From the NCBI GenBank assembly GCA_030691225.1, contig JAUYES010000412.1, positions 1 to 7,564 on the forward strand: DNA of 7,564 nucleotides, read 5' to 3'. Position 1 is the first letter of the stretch. Every line of letters starts with the position of its first letter. The position numbers were made by a program, and so were the translations under genes. Under the pieces are notes generated by a model that was given only the letters and a program-made list of their open reading frames with translations, had not been told where the DNA came from and made no database searches. This DNA comes from Holophaga sp. GTDB lineage: Bacteria > Acidobacteriota > Holophagae > Holophagales > Holophagaceae. Shown here one piece after another: positions 1 through 6,284 of this stretch.

Positions 1-435
1 GCCCACGGCGCGGAGGTGGTCAACGATTTGGCCCACGTTGGCCTCTTCCTCGACCTGCTCCGTGACATACCACTGAAGGGTGATCTCGCTAGCGTAGTCT
101 TTTTCATTCCGAGCCAATTCGAAGAGGGCGTTGATCTTGGCGGTGATGCCCTTTTCGTGGGCCAGCGTCTGTTCAAACACCTGAATGATGCCCCCAAAAT
201 CAGTGGCTGGGGCCACGATGGGCTTGAGTTCCAGCTTCCCACCACGATCCAGCAAGAAGGTAATCAGCTTCATGGCGTGGGCGGTTTCTTCGGAAGCTTG
301 AACCATCAGCCAATTAGCAAACCCCTTGAAACTCTTGCCTTCGCAATGAGCACTCATGGCTAAGTAAAGTTGGGCGCTGGCCTGCTCCGAGTTGATCTGG
401 GCGTTGAGAGCATCCTGCATGGTTTTACTGATCAT
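1..435 (-). CDS. ftnA: Non-haem ferritin (FtnA-like), 3' end beyond the window
   Basis: This gene reads leftward from ATG at 435 and stays open for 145 codons to the left edge, so the C-terminal part is missing; bacterial ferritins are usually about 165-175 residues. The protein stores iron in the cytoplasm as a 24-subunit shell that oxidises Fe(II) at a di-iron centre. Ferroxidase ligands are visible and fall at the same positions as in E. coli FtnA: Glu17, Glu50 and His53 (in SEETAH), Glu94, and the QWYVTEQVEEE segment at 121-131 with Glu126, Gln127, Glu129 and Glu130. There is no haem-ligand context pointing to bacterioferritin. An AGGAGG sequence 7 nt upstream fixes the start at 435 rather than at the internal Met6. 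It lies 85 nt downstream of the ZIP transporter gene on the same strand, so it may be the third gene of that operon or have its own promoter. Family assignment is confident; the exact symbol is by similarity. Confidence 0.93.
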   Translation of the reverse strand, partial: MISKTMQDALNAQINSEQASAQLYLAMSAHCEGKSFKGFANWLMVQASEETAHAMKLITFLLDRGGKLELKPIVAPATDFGGIIQVFEQTLAHEKGITAKINALFELARNEKDYASEITLQWYVTEQVEEEANVGQIVDHLRAVG

Positions 436-442
436 TGGGTGG

Positions 443-448
443 CCTCCT
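443..448 (-). promoter_or_regulatory. Shine-Dalgarno site of the ferritin gene
   Basis: The minus strand reads AGGAGG here, a perfect anti-16S match, with 7 nt between it and the ATG at 435. It is the strongest ribosome binding site in the window and decides the ferritin start. Its upstream edge is 7 nt from the base of a GC-rich hairpin. Confidence 0.85.
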
Positions 449-455
449 GGGGCAA

Positions 456-472
456 GGGGCTCTCAGAGCCCC
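456..472 (-). promoter_or_regulatory. GC-rich hairpin in the ferritin leader
   Basis: Positions 456-462 (GGGGCTC) and 466-472 (GAGCCCC) are perfect complements around a 3-nt loop, giving a 7-bp stem of six G-C pairs and one A-T pair. It lies in the 85-nt gap between the ZIP stop and the ferritin start, 7 nt upstream of the ferritin AGGAGG. In the direction of transcription it is followed by TTGCCCC, not a run of T, so it does not look like an intrinsic terminator. It could stabilise a processed ferritin mRNA, slow read-through from the ZIP gene, or take part in translational control; the role is inference. The loop does not match the CAGUGN loop of eukaryotic iron-responsive elements. Confidence 0.6.
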
Positions 473-520
473 AACCTTGATCTAGGACGTCTGGATAGAC
501 CTTCCCGTTCCAAAAATCCT

Positions 521-1288
521 TCAGTGGTGGTGGCCGGCCGTCGCCCAGGCGATGAGGGCGATGCCTGCACCCATGCAGGCCAATCGACTCAGAAAGGTGC
601 CAACCGAACTGGAAGCGCGATGCCCCGGCAGGAGATCTCCCAGGGCTATGTATAGAAAACTCGAAGCGCTAAGGGCCAGGGCGTAGGGCTGGAGTTGATT
701 GGCCCACCCGAGGGCCGCGAGGCCAATCACGGTGCCCAGCACCGAACTCATGCTGAGCAGGGCATTCCAGGCCAAAGCCCGTCCTCGGCTCATGCCAGAT
801 TTCAGGAGAATGGCAAAGTCCCCAAGTTCCTGTGGAATTTCGTGGGCCAGTACGGCGAGGGTGACAGCCAGACCCGCGGCCCAGGAGGCGGAAAAGGCCG
901 CTGCAATGGCAAGACCATCCACAAAGTTGTGAAGGCCGTCGCCCAGCAGGACGAAGAGCCGAGTGCTCTGGTGCAGCCCACACTGGGATTCATGGCAGTG
1001 CCGCCAGAGCAGGGTGCGCTCAAGGATGTGCAGCAGCAGGATCCCGCCCAAGACAGCTGTGAAACCGAGATGACCCGGCAGGGCGTGGGATACCTCCGGG
1101 AGCAGATCCAGGAACACGGCCGCAAGCAGGCTGCCGGTGGCAAAGCTGATCGCCAGGGGAAGGCTCTTTTTTAGCAGGCGTTCCGGCAGAACCAGGGAGA
1201 GGCCCGCGAGGAGCACCCCACCCAGTCCAGTCGCGAGGCTGGCGAGAAGGGCAAAAAACCAAGGTGAGTAGTTCAAATCAGAAGGCAT
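521..1288 (-). CDS. ZIP-family divalent metal permease
   Basis: This 255-residue inner-membrane protein is a ZIP (Zrt/Irt-like) transporter, a family that moves Zn, Fe, Mn or related divalent cations toward the cytoplasm. It has about eight hydrophobic segments, the first at about 10-34. The two family signatures are intact: HNFVDG in helix 4 (His120, Asn121, Asp124) and HEIPQELGD in helix 5 (His149, Glu150, Glu154, Asp157), which supply the transport-site ligands. The loop before helix 4 is rich in possible metal ligands (His97, Cys98, His99, Cys103, His106), and the protein ends in three histidines. The ATG at 1288 lies inside the end of the receptor gene, overlapping it by 11 nt, and has only a poor ribosome binding site, so translation is probably coupled to the receptor. 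Length and motifs fit a bacterial ZIP/GufA-like protein. Metal specificity cannot be read from the sequence; the neighbouring ferritin makes iron plausible. Confidence 0.93.
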   Translation of the reverse strand: MPSDLNYSPWFFALLASLATGLGGVLLAGLSLVLPERLLKKSLPLAISFATGSLLAAVFLDLLPEVSHALPGHLGFTAVLGGILLLHILERTLLWRHCHESQCGLHQSTRLFVLLGDGLHNFVDGLAIAAAFSASWAAGLAVTLAVLAHEIPQELGDFAILLKSGMSRGRALAWNALLSMSSVLGTVIGLAALGWANQLQPYALALSASSFLYIALGDLLPGHRASSSVGTFLSRLACMGAGIALIAWATAGHHH

Positions 1289-3665
1289 ATTTCACGCGGA
1301 AGGCCCAGGTCCGTGGGGGTGTCACATGGGTTCCCCCGAAGACGCTCAGGAAGTTGTAGAGACCTTTCTGGTCAAAAGCGTTCAAGAGATCTGCACTGAG
1401 GACCATTTTCCGTTTCCCACCGAGCGAGAACTCCGTGCCAAGACTTAGATTCCAAGTCGTGCGAGGTTTAACACGCCAGGTCCCTTCAGAATCCAGACGT
1501 ACGAAGGGAATGCCAAATTCCAGATCCGGATTACCTTGGGCATCCGCCGGATCACCGGCGACAAGTCCAGAATCGTAACGACTTAGAATCTGCGCAAAAA
1601 AGCTCTTGCCTTCGAAACGAAGGCCCAACTGGGCTGCCAACTTCTGATCGTGATCGATGAGAAAGCGCTCCCCCGCCGCGACTTCCGGCGCCTCTAACTG
1701 CAATCCGCCGACCAATGGCCCTTGAAAAATGGCCCGCGTCTTTCCCACGCTCAAATACGCAGAGAAGCCCTGTACCGGAACTAAATCAATTCGAGCGTTC
1801 ATGCCTCTAAAAATGCCCTTGGCCGCCCCAACGGGGAAAAGAATTCCGGTGTTCAGAAACTGAGCGTTATCCCCCGCGTTTTGGCTGGATTTTTCCCAAT
1901 ACTCGACCATGATCCGAACGACTTTCCCGATCTGCTGCTCTAACCCATAGCTAAAGCTGTGCTGCATTTCCGGCTTCAGGCCAGGAACGGCCGTCCCGGC
2001 ATTGGGTCCCAGATCCCAGGCCTGCTGGGAGGTGGAAAGGGCGAGGTTTTCATTTTCCCGCGTGACCAACAGGCGATCATACGAGGCCCTCAGAATGGTG
2101 CTGGGCGCAACGCGGCAGGAAATTCCGATGCGCGGCTGCAGGTGCCCTTCGTCCACGTTTCGCATGGTAAAGCGGTCATATCGCAGCCCCAATGCCAGGA
2201 ACCATGAACCCAGGTGGAGATCACTCTGAACAAAGGCGGAGGCCAATACCGGTTTGATACGCTCATCGAAGTTAAAAATGGCTCCGCCGCCACTCGGCGT
2301 GAAGCGGTAGAAAGGATCCGCAGGGTCGATTTGATCATCGTCGGTGATGGCAAATTGGAAACGCTCGTGGATCGGGAAGGCCACGTATTGCAGACCGGCC
2401 TTCAAGGTACTGCCATCGCCAAAACGTCGAGTCAGCGCCGTCTGCGCCCCCCAGTTTTCCAGGCTGCGATTCTGACGAACCCAATTGGGGAAATCGGGAC
2501 CTCCTGCGGAAAAGCCTGGGGCCAGATCGAGCGTGGGATCAAGCCTCGACGTTGCTCGCCGGTGATAGATCGCGGCGTCGAGATTCAAATCCTTATTGAA
2601 GAGGTGGCTCCAATTCAGACTGCCATTGAAGTCGGTATTAGCCATTCGCTGATTCATCCCTTGAGCCTGCTGGGAGACCAAATTCACCACCTCGCGGTCC
2701 GTGCGACCGCCACTCAGTGAGGCTCGCAGCATATCCCGATCCGAAAGAACCCAATCGAAGCGCGAAAAGACACGACCTGTTTCTCCATGGTTATGGAGGC
2801 TTTCAAAATTCACTGGATCCAGGAAACGATCACTGCGACTGGCGGCAGCGGTCACAAAATAGCCAAATCGCTCCGTTCCTCCCCGCGCGCCCAGGCCCAA
2901 TTCCATCGTTTGAAATCGGCTGGCACCGAGGGTCACTTCCCCTTCAAACCCATTGGAAACACCCAGCCCCGACTTGGTGGTCATGTTGATGACCGTTACC
3001 GGTTTGCCGCCATATTCAGCGGCCACGCCGCCCGTAATGATCTCCATGCTCTCGATCTGAGCAGGGTCCAGGCCATTGGAAAAACTCGCGTGGACCTGAT
3101 CCGAGAGCGGAATGCCATCGATGATATAGGTGGCTTGGCCGTGGCTGCCTCGAAAGTGGAAGCGCCCATTTTCATCCGCAATGAAACCCGGTGTCGTGAG
3201 CAAAATCGATTCCAAGGCGCGGCTTTGCACCGCAGCAGGCATGCGCTCAATGGTGGTCTTGTCGATATCAAGGTGAACCGAGGGGTGGTCTTCTACCAGG
3301 GAAAGCGTTTCTTCCACGGCGACCGTGACGCCTTGGGGCTTCAGGACAATCACCTGATCCAGAGGAAGGGTGGCGCGCAATTCGACGGTGCGATGAATGG
3401 ATTCCAGGTCCTTGGCAAAAACCTCCAAGTGGTAGTCATTGAAGGGGACATTGAAAAACCCGAACCGTCCCTGGGCATCCGGCTGAACAACTTGGCGGTA
3501 TCCGGAGACCTTGTTGAGAAGGATCACCTTCGCCTGGGAAACAGCGCCACCTCGATCATCCAGCAACCTGCCCTTGAGGCTGCCACTCGCGGCAGCAGCG
3601 AGCATAGGACTGAAAGCCAAGCAGAATGCCAATACGGAAAGGTTGGAGTAGAAAGAACGGATCAT
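1278..3665 (-). CDS. TonB-dependent outer-membrane receptor with carboxypeptidase-regulatory-like domain
   Basis: This 795-residue protein is an outer-membrane active transporter driven by TonB/ExbB/ExbD, none of which is in the window. Residues 1-26 form a signal peptide with hydrophobic core VLAFCLAFSPMLAAA. Residues about 28-110 are a CarboxypepD_reg-like beta-sandwich (GSLKGRLLDDRGGAVSQAKV). The stretch around 116-126 (VEETLSLVEDH) is where a TonB box would lie. The plug spans about 130-235 and includes FRGSHGQATYIIDGIPLSD and EIITGGVAAEYGG. The rest is a beta-barrel ending in aromatic-terminated strands (WAFRVKYAF). The segment LYNFLSVFGGTH followed by PPRTW resembles Oar-like receptors of Acidobacteriota. 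Candidate ligand-binding features are an acidic run at 442-450 (DDDQIDPAD) and a His cluster LHNH at 290-293. Start ATG at 3665 has GAGG 7 nt upstream. It is first in a probable operon with the ZIP permease. The substrate is unknown; a metal or metal complex is inferred from the neighbours only. Confidence 0.93.
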   Translation of the reverse strand: MIRSFYSNLSVLAFCLAFSPMLAAAASGSLKGRLLDDRGGAVSQAKVILLNKVSGYRQVVQPDAQGRFGFFNVPFNDYHLEVFAKDLESIHRTVELRATLPLDQVIVLKPQGVTVAVEETLSLVEDHPSVHLDIDKTTIERMPAAVQSRALESILLTTPGFIADENGRFHFRGSHGQATYIIDGIPLSDQVHASFSNGLDPAQIESMEIITGGVAAEYGGKPVTVINMTTKSGLGVSNGFEGEVTLGASRFQTMELGLGARGGTERFGYFVTAAASRSDRFLDPVNFESLHNHGETGRVFSRFDWVLSDRDMLRASLSGGRTDREVVNLVSQQAQGMNQRMANTDFNGSLNWSHLFNKDLNLDAAIYHRRATSRLDPTLDLAPGFSAGGPDFPNWVRQNRSLENWGAQTALTRRFGDGSTLKAGLQYVAFPIHERFQFAITDDDQIDPADPFYRFTPSGGGAIFNFDERIKPVLASAFVQSDLHLGSWFLALGLRYDRFTMRNVDEGHLQPRIGISCRVAPSTILRASYDRLLVTRENENLALSTSQQAWDLGPNAGTAVPGLKPEMQHSFSYGLEQQIGKVVRIMVEYWEKSSQNAGDNAQFLNTGILFPVGAAKGIFRGMNARIDLVPVQGFSAYLSVGKTRAIFQGPLVGGLQLEAPEVAAGERFLIDHDQKLAAQLGLRFEGKSFFAQILSRYDSGLVAGDPADAQGNPDLEFGIPFVRLDSEGTWRVKPRTTWNLSLGTEFSLGGKRKMVLSADLLNAFDQKGLYNFLSVFGGTHVTPPRTWAFRVKYAF

Positions 3666-3701
3666 GAAGCACCCTCGAATTAAGACGGTATCTCAAGTAG
3701 A

Positions 3702-3715
3702 AATTGTTTTCAATT
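3702..3715. repeat. Short palindrome AATTG-4-CAATT in the divergent promoter region
   Basis: AATTG at 3702-3706 and CAATT at 3711-3715 are perfect inverted repeats around TTTT. It covers the proposed -35 of the receptor promoter, so a protein bound here could block that promoter. Read on the minus strand it has a loose likeness to a Fur box in its TGAAAA part, but the other half matches poorly. AT-rich palindromes this short also arise by chance. Confidence 0.35.
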
Positions 3716-3718
3716 GGG

Positions 3719-3737
3719 ATATTTGCCTAACAAATAT
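3719..3737. repeat. Perfect inverted repeat, candidate operator
   Basis: ATATTTG (3719-3725) and CAAATAT (3731-3737) are exact reverse complements around a 5-nt spacer CCTAA, giving a 19-bp dyad that is typical in size for a dimeric repressor site. It lies about midway between the two start codons and overlaps the possible -10 of the efflux promoter. The first half runs into the first of two TGCCTAA copies. The regulator is unknown; a metal-dependent one is inferred from the adjacent genes. Confidence 0.5.
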
Positions 3738-3750
3738 ATCAGATGCCTAA
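3724..3750. repeat. Direct repeat TGCCTAA, two copies 20 bp apart
   Basis: TGCCTAA occurs at 3724-3730 and again at 3744-3750. The 20-bp period is close to two helical turns, so both copies would face the same side of the DNA. The complement, TTAGGCA, contains TTAGG, a half-site element of DtxR/IdeR-type metal-dependent repressors. That likeness is from general knowledge of the family and covers only five bases; no regulator gene is visible here. Confidence 0.45.
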
Positions 3751-3800
3751 ACCGCCGTGCCCAAGCCGCGAAACCCCCCCTGTGGGCCAAACCTGCGGCC

Positions 3801-3805
3801 GGAGG
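3801..3805 (+). promoter_or_regulatory. Shine-Dalgarno site fixing the start of the membrane-fusion protein
   Basis: GGAGG lies 7 nt before ATG at 3813. The reading frame is open upstream to a TTG at 3714, but the extra 33 residues are not family-like, would cover the operator repeats, and would put a charged and proline-rich stretch before the membrane anchor. The site therefore supports 3813 as the true start. Confidence 0.8.
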
Positions 3806-3812
3806 CGTTGAC

Positions 3813-5045
3813 ATGAAGCGGAAGAAGATCTGGATGCTAGTGGGTGGTGCGCTGCTCATCGTGATCATCGGAGTGGCTGCAACACGGGGAGACAAAGGCC
3901 TACCGGTGCAGGTGACAGACGTCAATCGCGAGACCATCACCGCCAAGGTAAGCGCCAATGGGAAGGTTCAGGCCGTTGCGAAGGTGGATATTTCGGCCAA
4001 TATCATGGGCCAAGTGACCCGCCTGGCGGTCAAGGAGGGCGATTTCGTCAAGAAGGGTCAATTCATTATGGAGATTGACCCCAGCCGCTCCCGCGCCAAT
4101 GCCGATAGCCTTTATGCCAATGTTGAGGCCGCGAGTACGGAGCTCCAGAGCGCGGAGGCCCGATTCAACCAAGCCAAGGCCGATTTCACCCGCGCCGAAG
4201 CCAACCGCAAAGCCGGCATCATCGCCCAGGCAGATTTCGAGCAACAGCGCACCGCCCTGACCACCGCCACCAATACCGCTCAATCCTCGCGTCGCCGCGT
4301 CGAGCAGGCCAAGGCCGAACTCCGCGGAGCCTCGGTCAGCCTGCGCTATTCCACCATTACCGCGCCCATGGACGGGGTGGTGACGGCGCGCCGCATTGAG
4401 CAGGGCGAAACGGCTGTGATCGGCGTGCAGAACCAAGCAGGCACAGTGCTCGTCACCATTTCCGACATGAGCAAGGTAGAGGCCGAACTGGAAGTCGACG
4501 AAGCCTCCATTCCCAACGTCAAGATGGGCCAGAACGCGCAGGTTCGCATCGATGCCTACCCCAATCAGGTTTTTGATGCCGTGGTTACAGAGGTTGGCGG
4601 AAGTCCGCTACTCAAGATAAGCCAAAACGAAGCCACGAAATTCAAGGTCAAAGTGCAGATGAAGAACCCGCCCGCCACTATCAAGCCTGGACTCAGCGCT
4701 CAAGCCGATATCTACACCGGCAGCCGGGAAAATGCCTTGGCGATCCCCCTTCAGGCCCTCGTCATGAAAGAGATCAAGCTCAAGGAGGGCGAAAAGCCCA
4801 AGGTCGGTGCTCCCAAGGAAGAAGAAGGCGTCTACGTTATGGAAGGCACCAAGACCAAGTTTGTGCCCGTCAAAACCGGCCTGCTCGGTGAACTCAATGT
4901 CGAAATCACCACCGGCCTGAATGGTGGCGAAAAGGTCATTACTGGCCCCTTCCGCACCCTTCGAGATCTGAAGGGCGGAGAAGTCGTTCGAGTCGAAAAG
5001 GCTCGCAAGAGCGGCACCCCAGGTGATGATCGCAAGGCTAACTGA
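3813..5045 (+). CDS. HlyD/MacA-like periplasmic membrane-fusion protein of an ABC exporter
   Basis: This 410-residue adaptor would link inner-membrane permeases to an outer-membrane channel, or work with the permeases in the periplasm, as in MacA-MacB and YknX-YknYZ systems. It begins MKRKKIW and has one N-terminal membrane anchor at about 7-23. The split lipoyl-like domain shows as ANIMGQVTRLAVKEGDFVKKG (62-82) and ITAPMDGVVTARRIEQGE (182-199). Between them, about 92-178 is an Ala/Glu/Gln/Arg-rich helical hairpin that should form the coiled coil. A beta-barrel domain follows at about 215-305 (VEAELEVDEASI, then KPGLSAQADI) and a membrane-proximal domain at about 306-395. A lysine/glutamate-rich insert at 319-338 interrupts the latter. 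No lipobox cysteine is seen. It is the first gene of a tight operon, 12 nt before the first permease. Substrate is unknown; macrolides, peptides, lipids, siderophores and metal complexes are all possible for this family. Confidence 0.92.
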   Translation: MKRKKIWMLVGGALLIVIIGVAATRGDKGLPVQVTDVNRETITAKVSANGKVQAVAKVDISANIMGQVTRLAVKEGDFVKKGQFIMEIDPSRSRANADSLYANVEAASTELQSAEARFNQAKADFTRAEANRKAGIIAQADFEQQRTALTTATNTAQSSRRRVEQAKAELRGASVSLRYSTITAPMDGVVTARRIEQGETAVIGVQNQAGTVLVTISDMSKVEAELEVDEASIPNVKMGQNAQVRIDAYPNQVFDAVVTEVGGSPLLKISQNEATKFKVKVQMKNPPATIKPGLSAQADIYTGSRENALAIPLQALVMKEIKLKEGEKPKVGAPKEEEGVYVMEGTKTKFVPVKTGLLGELNVEITTGLNGGEKVITGPFRTLRDLKGGEVVRVEKARKSGTPGDDRKAN

Positions 5046-5057
5046 GTCGGCTAAATC

Positions 5058-6281
5058 ATGGACTATTCTGAACTTTTCCGGGTAGCGTTCCGTGCGCTGA
5101 GAGCCCACAAGATGAGGAGTTTTCTCACGTTGTTGGGCGTCATCATTGGCGTAACGACCATCGTAGGCGTGGTCAGCGTCATCAGTGGGTTGAATACCTA
5201 CGTCAAGGAAAAGGTCATCGTACTTTCCCCGGACGTCTACATCCTGACCCGCTTTGGCATCATCAAGAGTCGCAAAGAATTCCTGGATGCCTTGAAGCGC
5301 CCACCCATCACCTGGCGAGAATACGAACGGGCGGCCAGCTCCCTGCAAAAGACCACCATGATCGGGGTTGGAAGCGGCCGGAGCGGCGCCGTTAATTCCG
5401 GCGCCAAACGGCTGGCCGATGTGATCGTCACGGGCGTGACGCCCAATTTTGCCGAACTTTTCAGCTTGGATTTTGAATACGGCAGCTTCTTTACGCAGAA
5501 GGAGAACGACGCCTTTCAGCCCGTGGCCGTGATCGGGGCCAATATCCGCGACGAGCTTTTTCCCGGGCTAGATCCCATCGGAAAAACCATCCTGGTGCGG
5601 GGCCTTCCCTTCAGGGTCATTGGCCTCATGCCCAAACAGGGTCGCAGCATCGGCTTCACCCAGGACAACCGCGTCTACGTGCCCGTCCAGGTCTACCGCA
5701 CCAATTTCATGCCCACCAACCAATCCATGGAAATTTACATCAAGGCTGCCGGTGGCATCCCCGGCATGGAGGCCTCCATCGATGAAAGCCGGGCTCTCTT
5801 CCGGGCCATGCGCCATACGAGTTTTCGGGCAGCCGATCCCTTTGGCGTGATCACTCAGGAAGCCGCGCAGCAGATCTGGCGCCAGATTAGCGGCGCGGCC
5901 TTCATCCTCATGATCCTAGTGGCCTCCGTGAGCCTGGGTGTGGGAGGCATCGTGATCATGAACATCATGCTGGTCAGCGTCACCGAGCGCACACCGGAAA
6001 TCGGCATCCGTCTGGCCGTGGGCGCCAAGAAAAAAGACATCCGACGTCAATTCCTCTTAGAAGCCGCCTTGCTTTCCATGACGGGTGGCGTGGTCGGGGT
6101 GCTGCTGGGCAGCGCCATCGCCCTGATCGTAAAAGGCGTGGCAGGATTTCCGGCTGAAGTCACCTTTGGCATCGTATTCACCAGCATCACGTTATCCACC
6201 CTGGTGGGCCTAGCGGCAGGATTCCTGCCAGCGCGGCGCGCCTCGAACCTTGTCGTCATCGACGCCATCCGAGCGGAGTGA
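5058..6281 (+). CDS. MacB/FtsX-type ABC transporter permease, first of two
   Basis: This 407-residue inner-membrane protein has the MacB layout without a fused ATPase: helix 1 at about 20-45 after a short cytoplasmic start (RAHKMRSFLTLLGVIIG), a periplasmic core domain of about 230 residues, then three helices at about 281-306, 332-359 and 368-390. The FtsX signature TERTPEIGIRLAVGA begins at residue 309, in the cytoplasmic loop that contacts the ATP-binding subunit. Periplasmic family marks include VIGANIRDELFPGLDPIGKT (158-177) and FRVIGLMPKQG. Such permeases transmit ATP-driven conformational change to the periplasm rather than forming a simple pore. The gene starts 12 nt after the adaptor gene with only a poor ribosome site, which suggests coupled translation, and is followed 3 nt later by a second permease. 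The pair probably forms a heterodimer. No nucleotide-binding motif (Walker A/B) is present, so an ATPase is needed in trans. Confidence 0.93.
   Translation: MDYSELFRVAFRALRAHKMRSFLTLLGVIIGVTTIVGVVSVISGLNTYVKEKVIVLSPDVYILTRFGIIKSRKEFLDALKRPPITWREYERAASSLQKTTMIGVGSGRSGAVNSGAKRLADVIVTGVTPNFAELFSLDFEYGSFFTQKENDAFQPVAVIGANIRDELFPGLDPIGKTILVRGLPFRVIGLMPKQGRSIGFTQDNRVYVPVQVYRTNFMPTNQSMEIYIKAAGGIPGMEASIDESRALFRAMRHTSFRAADPFGVITQEAAQQIWRQISGAAFILMILVASVSLGVGGIVIMNIMLVSVTERTPEIGIRLAVGAKKKDIRRQFLLEAALLSMTGGVVGVLLGSAIALIVKGVAGFPAEVTFGIVFTSITLSTLVGLAAGFLPARRASNLVVIDAIRAE
6275..6278 (+). promoter_or_regulatory. Shine-Dalgarno site of the second permease, inside the end of the first
   Basis: GGAG ends immediately before the first permease's TGA stop (6279-6281) and lies 6 nt before the ATG at 6285. 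With only 3 nt between stop and start, the two permeases are very likely translated in a coupled way, which suits subunits of one complex. Confidence 0.7.
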
Positions 6282-6284
6282 ACC

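Larger units (their letters stand above)
3666..3812. promoter_or_regulatory. Divergent promoter and operator region between receptor and efflux operons
   Basis: This 147-nt gap separates genes facing away from each other and so must hold promoters for both blocks. Positions 3700-3750 are clearly AT-rich against GC-rich surroundings. For the receptor (minus strand) the best promoter I see is TTGAAA (3708-3713) and TACCGT (3685-3690) with a 17-nt spacer; the -10 is poor and would give a leader of only about 13 nt. For the efflux genes (plus strand) TATATC at 3735-3740 is a possible -10, with weak TTGGGA at 3714-3719 only 15 nt before it. The receptor ribosome site GAGGG is at 3672-3676 on the minus strand. 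Several repeats in this stretch are listed separately. Exact promoter positions are tentative. Confidence 0.55.

Noticed and set aside
16..363. 115-codon open frame on the plus strand
   Set aside because: It lies entirely antisense to the ferritin gene, whose ferroxidase residues are intact, and its product resembles no known protein.
456..472. Intrinsic terminator after the ZIP gene
   Set aside because: The stem is good, but neither strand has a T-run after it, and it lies nearer to the ferritin start than to the ZIP stop.
456..472. Iron-responsive element like that of animal ferritin mRNA
   Set aside because: The loop is 3 nt and does not contain CAGUGN, and there is no bulged C at the right place.
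392..655. 87-codon open frame on the plus strand across the ferritin-ZIP gap
   Set aside because: It is antisense to both genes and to the spacer, with no ribosome site and a composition typical of a shadow frame.
2787..3683. 298-codon open frame on the plus strand
   Set aside because: It is the antisense shadow of the receptor's signal peptide, regulatory-like domain and plug, which are strongly family-like; no domain is recognisable in the shadow.
3714..3812. In-frame upstream extension of the membrane-fusion protein to TTG at 3714
   Set aside because: It would add 33 unlike-family residues ahead of the membrane anchor, begins inside the operator repeats and lacks a ribosome site, while ATG at 3813 has GGAGG at 7-nt spacing.
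3900..4436. 178-codon open frame on the minus strand
   Set aside because: It is antisense to the adaptor's coiled-coil region; its Gly/Leu-rich product is what such a repetitive Ala/Glu-rich sense sequence gives in reverse.
4608..5348. 246-codon open frame on the minus strand
   Set aside because: It runs antisense across the adaptor-permease junction, and both sense genes have clear family motifs there; the long frame is a by-product of GC-rich codon use.
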